A stretch of 64,000 nt of DNA, from the NCBI RefSeq assembly GCF_943734655.1, contig NC_071355.1:18302268-18366267 (forward strand), given 5' to 3'. A program made the position numbers and the translations under genes. This document shows, piece after piece, positions 58,696-64,000 of this stretch; position 1 is the stretch's first letter, and every line of letters begins with the position of its first letter. Origin of the DNA: Sabethes cyaneus (taxonomy: Eukaryota > Arthropoda > Insecta > Diptera > Culicidae). The notes under the pieces were generated by a model. The model had not been told where the DNA came from and did no database searches. It was given only the letters and a program-made list of their open reading frames with translations.

Positions 58696-60119
58696 CCATG
58701 CGGTATCGAAATCCGTACAGCTTCGAAATCCGTACACCTAATACAATTTGCTTGATTATATGTATTAAAAAGTCTAAATGCAAAATATTAATAATAGGCC
58801 TAGACCCGTGGTTTATTAGCATTACGTCAATGTCAAAATATAGGTAGTAGGCCATCAAATACAAGTAATAAAAATTAAAACGTTAATGCCTATCAGATTT
58901 CTTTTTAAATTGGCTGTGTTGTTAGCAATTTGCTAAGAAAATAACTACCAATAAAATGAAGTGTAAAGCGCACTTGAAGTGATTTTCCTATTTAAAATCC
59001 CGAAAATCAATTTGAACTAAAGGTGTTTATCGTTCTACAGCTTAATTTCATTCGTTATGGCATTGAAATAATATTTATTCATCATAATTAGTACTGTACG
59101 GATTTTGATTCAGTTTTACTAGTTGAATCTAAATCCGTACACCTGTGCAGTATCCTTAGTGATCCAACTCTATTCTATGTTTTGCCAAACAAAATGGAAA
59201 TAACTAAAGCTAAATATATGTCGATAAACTGGAAGATGGCAATTACGATAATACATGGTGGATAATCCCTTAATAAAAGCATCGAGATAGTTTAAGTTCC
59301 GGTCACTACGATAAGAGCTACTATATTGAATTGGTACACTCGAAATACCGGAGTCTCTTCTGCAATTTTTCAGCTTTCCGTATAATTTGCAACAAAAATC
59401 AAGAAAAAATGTTATATATTGTTTATAAGTGAAGTTAATTTACTCTAAAATGTTAAAAAAGTTTGTTTCTAAGCCTAATATTTCCTGAGGCATAAGGAAA
59501 AGAATGTAAGAACATTTAACACAAACGAGGTTTTGTTACAAGTGGGATGGATAGAGGCAATATTTAATCAGTACCAAACCTGATATTAACTTTCCGACCG
59601 AAAATGAACAATTACCCATAATTTGGCTTAAAAACAAAAAGATTGATTCCTTGTAGTGTTCCTACTGTGCGTGTGAACAACTCTTAGATGAGCAGGACTA
59701 AAATACAATGTGTCAATTATCGAGAAAAGCATATTTTATAAAGCAATTAGTCAAATAAAGAAAAACAACTTAGCCACAAACTTTAAACTCATTTCGATCA
59801 AGCTTACACGGATTTAAATTCAAAATTATGTGGACTTTGATTGATTTTTAACATGGTGTACGGATTTTGAGTCACAGGTGTACGGATTTTGAATCAGGCA
59901 TAAAAAAGTGTACGGATTTTGAATCAAGAGATGCACATTTTGATCTCGTTTTTTTATAACTAGGATTAATTTTAGCTTCCTGTTATTCCAAATAACGTTA
60001 AAATGAGCTTTATACTGTCAAAAGAAAACATGACGAATTGCTTATTACAATACCATAATTTTATATTGACCATTTAAAATTGTCTAGCTCTTAGGTGTAC
60101 GGATTTCGATACGGCACGG
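58696..60119. mobile_element. 1.4-kb TA-flanked non-autonomous transposon (GTACGGATTTYGA family)
   Basis: TA at 58694-58695 and 60120-60121 flank ends CCATGCGGTATCGAAATCCG and, inverted, CCGTGCCGTATCGAAATCCG. The motif GTACGGATTTYGA, or its complement, occurs near 58702, 58721, 59096, 59130, 59812-59820, 59860-59930 and 60095. It is AT-rich and non-coding. Confidence 0.85.
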
Positions 60120-60121
60120 TA

Positions 60122-61800
60122 TAAATATCCAATTATGAGTCAAAACGTATAATACCTATAAATTTTCTAGTAATTAAGCTTAGGTTTTGAAGATTTTTCA
60201 ATTACAGGTCTTAAAAACTTGATTAGAAAATATCATTACAATGTACCAAATATAGTAGCAGTGCTTCTGGCATTTCGTAATATGTGTACCAATTATAGTA
60301 ATATACTAGAACATCAAAGATTAATCCGTAAAAATCAATTAATAATTTCAAATAAATTCAAAATGAATAACGAAAAATACAAAATAAATGGTGTGCGGAT
60401 AGAAAACCGAGAATACGACACATAAAACCGGCCATTCTTTTGTGTCCTGAAAATGAGTAACATATTTATAGCGAATTCATAAATTAACCTGGCTCAGGCC
60501 GACCTGACTCAATTTTAATCGAAGTGCTGTCAAAGCGTTCATAAATTAATCGAGATTGCATCTCGGTTAAACTGACAGCATTCAGTTTGAAGCGCAGGTT
60601 GCAACTGTCTAGCATTACGGTTTACGGGTCGATCTGTCAAACTGCCCGTATCGTTCATAAATTTCGGGTTCGAGTTAGCACGGACCCAGGTTATGAAGCA
60701 TGAATACCGCTTTAGAACTTTTTGGGTTCGGAAGGCTGATTATGATGAGAACTTTGATTAATCAGAGGTAACACCGCAACACGCGAGCACCGTTTGCCTC
60801 ACACAATTTTTCAACAGGTTCTCTCGTGATCCCTACTGGTTCCAAATAGAATTCGTTAAGGTTTATTTCAAATTCCCGTCGTAGAAAGGAAAGCCACTCT
60901 AATTTTCATTATTTCTTAGGTAGATTTAATGAATACTCCAAAAGTTCTTGTGCTGATTTGACTCAAACACACTTACCTTCCGATCCGTGCACTTTGAATT
61001 CACTAAAAAGCGATTATTAAAGCATTTTATTGAAATTACGCAACTGACTTTATTTCTTAAATACGTCGTACCGTTTTAAAATCCGTTCACCAAAATTTTT
61101 CATTGTCCGAACTAAAAATCACAATAATGTTTACGAAGCTAACGTGCATGTATTTGTATAGGACGGCATGACAAATGTTATTCTGCAAAATTTCTGCTGG
61201 TCATGCAAGTTTTCTCGGCTGGAGAATAACGACAATGCGTTGCGTAAGTTGTTTTCATTTTATGAATGACGGAAATTGAAACGATTAGGCGACATTTTCT
61301 TCTTCGTCGCACGAAAAAACGTAGGAAATTTGGCTGCTATGAATTCTTTAATGAAAAAAAGCATTTAAATAGGTCTCAGCTCACTTTGATTGATTGCGTA
61401 TGAGAGGCTACAAACTAAAATATTAGGGAACAACTAATTTTGCATTATGTGTCATAAAAATCGCTGATATTTTTAATAATTGGTGTTGGATAGGACGGGA
61501 ATAGGCAATTATGACGAAGCAGCAACATACCCTACTTACAAGTGTCTTTATACTTGACCGATTGTTCCGGAATGGCGTAATCTCATTTGACGTTAGGTAC
61601 TCATTATTTTCAAACAGAAGGTGGAGGGACCGGAAAATCCCGATCCAGCATACTGTTCAACCAGTCGATAATTTGCTGGTCGTATATTTTTGACAGCACA
61701 TTTCTCCTACGTATAAACGATAGTGGACTTCGAAATCTCGTACTTGCGTAACTAAACTTGCGTTGCTTTCGCTGTGGACCCATATTGTAGAATGTAAATC
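60122..61800. other. Stretch without gene; GTTCATAAATT motif cluster
   Basis: Near 60472-60665 the motif TTCATAAATT occurs three times with CTGTCAAA nearby, suggesting a fragment of another iterated-motif element. Nothing else is recognised up to the LINE. Confidence 0.4.
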
Positions 61801-61815
61801 AAATATTGTAGTTAT

Positions 61816-63109
61816 GTGAATTCACTACAACTAGCAATATGGAAACTCTGGAGGCCCGTCACAGTCGCGCCTTTGCAGCCAGCGATCATCAGTCATCCCG
61901 GTGCTGTGTGCGGGAGTGGTGAAGGGGTTTTCCAGAATGCTATCAATGGCAAGTGTGAATCGGATCCAATTAATTCTGGCGCTGATTCGTTTCCTGCTTC
62001 TAGTCTTACGGTTCCCCGATTCGATCGTCTCATGATTTCCTACCACAATGCTGGCGGTATAAATACTTGTATTGATGAGTACCTCTTGGCCTTCTCTGAT
62101 GATAGCTACGACCTGATTGCCATCACGGAAACATGGCTGAACACAGAAACCTTGTCGTTGCAAGTTTTTGGGCCTAACTACGAAGTTTTTCGCACCGATC
62201 GAAGTTCACGCAACAGCTCTAAGTCTTCCGGCGGTGGTGTGTTACTTGCAGTACATCGCAGTTTAAAGGTGCATCTGATCGAGAATAGTGTAAGCGAGTG
62301 TGTTGAGCAGGTTTGGGTACGAATCTCTCTAGACGGATACTCGCTCTACTGCTGTGTTATATACATACCGCCTGATCGAAAACGTGATTTGACACTGCTT
62401 GATGCGCACAACGATTCGCTGAAGGCGATATCCGCTATAACTATAACAATAACAATTTCATCGACAGGAAGGGCCTGTCGATGAAATTGTTATTGTTGGT
62501 GACTACAATCTTCCCGGTTTGAAATGGTGTTCTGCTGAAAACGGCTTTCTGTATCCTGATTCAGAACATTCATCTTTTCATGCTGGCACCAACAGGGGAA
62601 TTGACTGCTACAGCTTTAATCTATTGCGTCAAACCAATCCAGTAGTGAACGAAAATAGTAGAATCCTGGATCTTGTTAGCTGTTCTGATTATGCACCGAA
62701 AATTTGTGAATCGCATTCCCCTCTTGTCAAGATTGTTAGATACCATCCTCCACTGCATATTGCCCTCGACGTTAAACGTGCTACTCTCGGCTGTCAAGTT
62801 TCCGACATCGTCAGTCACAATTTTAAGAGAGCTGACTACAATAGTATTATCGACGTCCTGTTGAACATAAATTGGTTTGAAATTCATGACAATGACGATG
62901 TCAACCAAGCTGTAAATACTTTTACCAATATTTTGAATTACGCCATTGATCGCCATGTACCCAAAAGGGTTACCACTCGGCATTCCAGACTACCGTTGTG
63001 GCATACTGCGGAGTTAAGACGTTTAAAAACAAGTAAAAGGGCTGCACTGAGAAAATATTCCAAGCATGGTGGTTACATACTGCGTCAGCGTTACGTACTA
63101 ATCAACTGA
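61816..63109 (+). pseudogene. LINE endonuclease region, broken by a palindrome
   Basis: Part one reads SYHNAGGINTCIDEYLLAFS, YDLIAITETWLN (with the catalytic Glu of TETWL) and SGGGVLLAVHRSL, then WVRISLDGYSLYCCVIYIPP. Part two, in another frame from 62471, reads EIVIVGDYNLPGLKWC (the GDxN motif), then DLVSCSD and a late SHSPLVKIVRYHPPLHIALD in place of the usual SDH segment. Between them lies the 53-bp palindrome at 62445-62497, which causes the shift. A stop at 63107 and further shifts follow before KSAPTSFWKYVNEQR near 63175. Confidence 0.83.
62445..62497. repeat. Perfect 24-bp-arm palindrome inside LINE endonuclease
   Basis: Arms 62445-62468 and 62474-62497 are exact reverse complements around AAGGG. 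The right arm is native coding sequence (VDEIVIV). The left arm is an inverted copy of it. Confidence 0.95.
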
Positions 63110-63376
63110 GTCTACAGGAGGACAGCTAGACGCTGTCATACACATTACTTGCAGTACGTCCAATGCAGGCTTAAGTCAGCCCCAACATCATTTTGGAAAT
63201 ACGTAAATGAGCAGAGGAAGGAACCTGGGCTACCCTCAACGATGCACTATGAAGCGCAGACGTTCGCTAGAAAGTTCGCCCGCATTTTTTCAAGTGACGC
63301 GGTCAATGTCTGATATATTGCTCGCGGCGCGTAACGTTCCCACAACAAGCCAGTCGTTAGATTGTATCGATATCAA

Positions 63377-63653
63377 CCCAGGTTACCAATAAGCATTAGT
63401 ATAAGCAGTAAATCATTCGTTCATTAGCATCCCTGGCGTTTTATACTGCAGGTTGCTGTTTATCAGCATTTTGACTGCAAAATTCTTCTTGTCGGTAACT
63501 AGCTGCAAATAAGCATTGTCAGCACTATAACAGGGCTAGCTGTAAAGTAGCCGCATATTTTACCAAAATAGCATTTAAGTAGCATTTAAGGCAACTTAAA
63601 TGCTTATTGGCTTGCATTTAAATTGTATTGGAAATGCTTATTGGTTACCTGGG
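63377..63653. mobile_element. 277-bp MITE with CCCAGGTTACCAATAAGC ends
   Basis: The left end CCCAGGTTACCAATAAGCAT is answered at the right by the complement CCCAGGTAACCAATAAGCAT. AATAAGCATT-like units recur inside. It separates the LINE linker from the reverse transcriptase. No clear target duplication is visible. Confidence 0.8.
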
Positions 63654-63654
63654 A

Positions 63655-64000
63655 ATGAATGCATGATACATTCAGCTAAAAGCCGAATGAAAACATCGAC
63701 CTCTACGGGTTCGGATGGGATACCATCACTCCTTTTGAAACATTGCTGCGCTGTCTTAGTAGCTCCTTTGAAACATCTGTTTGGCATGTCGCTCACATCC
63801 GGAGTTTTTCCAACTCTCTGGAAATCTTCCTGTATGTTCCCAGTTTCCAAAAAAGGAGATAAAAAGCAAGTTGATATCTACCGTGGGATTACGTCTCTGT
63901 GTGCCGTTGCCAAACTTTTTGAAATGGTCATCTTGGAACCTGTCTTCAATCATAGCAAGCTGTATATCGCCAAAACTCAGCATGGGTTTTTACCAAAACG
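63655..64000 (+). pseudogene. LINE reverse transcriptase, N-terminal part, off the edge
   Basis: It reads STSTGSDGIPSLLLKHCCAV, then FPTLWKSSCMFPVFKKGDKK, VDIYRGITSLCAVAKLFEMV and QHGFLPKR, i.e. the first reverse transcriptase motifs. The frame is open to the window edge, so the catalytic domain lies outside. Confidence 0.85.

Larger units (their letters stand above)
61816..64000 (+). mobile_element. Jockey/CR1-group non-LTR retrotransposon, cut by window edge
   Basis: The element has an endonuclease region (about 62030-63100), a linker, a nested MITE (63377-63653) and the start of the reverse transcriptase up to the edge (GDKKQVDIYRGITSLCAVAK, QHGFLPKR). Clade within the Jockey/CR1 group is uncertain. 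It is a different LINE from the one at 2737. A 24-bp palindromic insertion and further frameshifts disable it. Confidence 0.82.

Overview
The window is eukaryotic and almost certainly from a mosquito-like dipteran. The evidence is an 18S rRNA fragment of culicid type, a split insect chemosensory-protein gene, LOA-like, RTE-like and BEL/Pao retrotransposons, and a Tc1/mariner relative with the D37E spacing known from mosquitoes. The high repeat load suggests a culicine (Aedes/Culex-like) genome. Species assignment is inference.

Only one host protein gene is convincing. It is a chemosensory protein (CSP, OS-D/A10 family) on the minus strand, with coding exon 1 at 25977-26220 and coding exon 2 at 10986-11125. 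The splice sites are clean, the intron phase is the one usual for the family, and the product has 127 residues with the four-cysteine signature. The intron is 14,851 bp. It holds a degenerate TTCGACTTTT satellite with a higher-order period of about 1.27 kb, a 2.1-kb non-autonomous transposon, SINE pieces, a decayed 5' 18S rRNA segment with probable external transcribed spacer, and a second 1.5-kb non-autonomous transposon.

Layout. 0.2-1.7 kb: dispersed repeat. 1.9-2.6 kb: truncated DNA element. 2.7-7.3 kb: broken LOA-like LINE with possible 33-bp target-site duplications. 7.6-8.7 kb: MITE, then a SINE interrupted by a 438-bp element. 8.9-11 kb: no gene seen, then CSP exon 2. 11-26 kb: the CSP intron. 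27.4-35.3 kb: non-autonomous elements, two RTE-like remnants (one split by a long-inverted-repeat element that itself carries a MITE) and an internally deleted ITmD37E element. 36-40 kb: repeat-poor, partly GC-rich island. 40-47 kb: DNA-element copies, an RTE-like remnant, a strong hairpin and a LINE ORF1 remnant. 48-53.1 kb: internally deleted BEL/Pao element on the minus strand, itself interrupted by a 2.1-kb insertion with 17-bp duplications. 53-57 kb: nothing recognised. 57-60 kb: Tc1/mariner remnant split by a 93-bp MITE, a repeat copy and a 1.4-kb TA-flanked element. 61.8-64 kb: a second LINE running off the right edge.

The most unusual pattern is that many unrelated-looking non-coding elements share one architecture. 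They have TA duplications and a family-specific short motif iterated just inside both ends. All mobile-element coding sequence seen is disrupted, so no autonomous element is visible. All assignments rest on reading the sequence; no database search was run.
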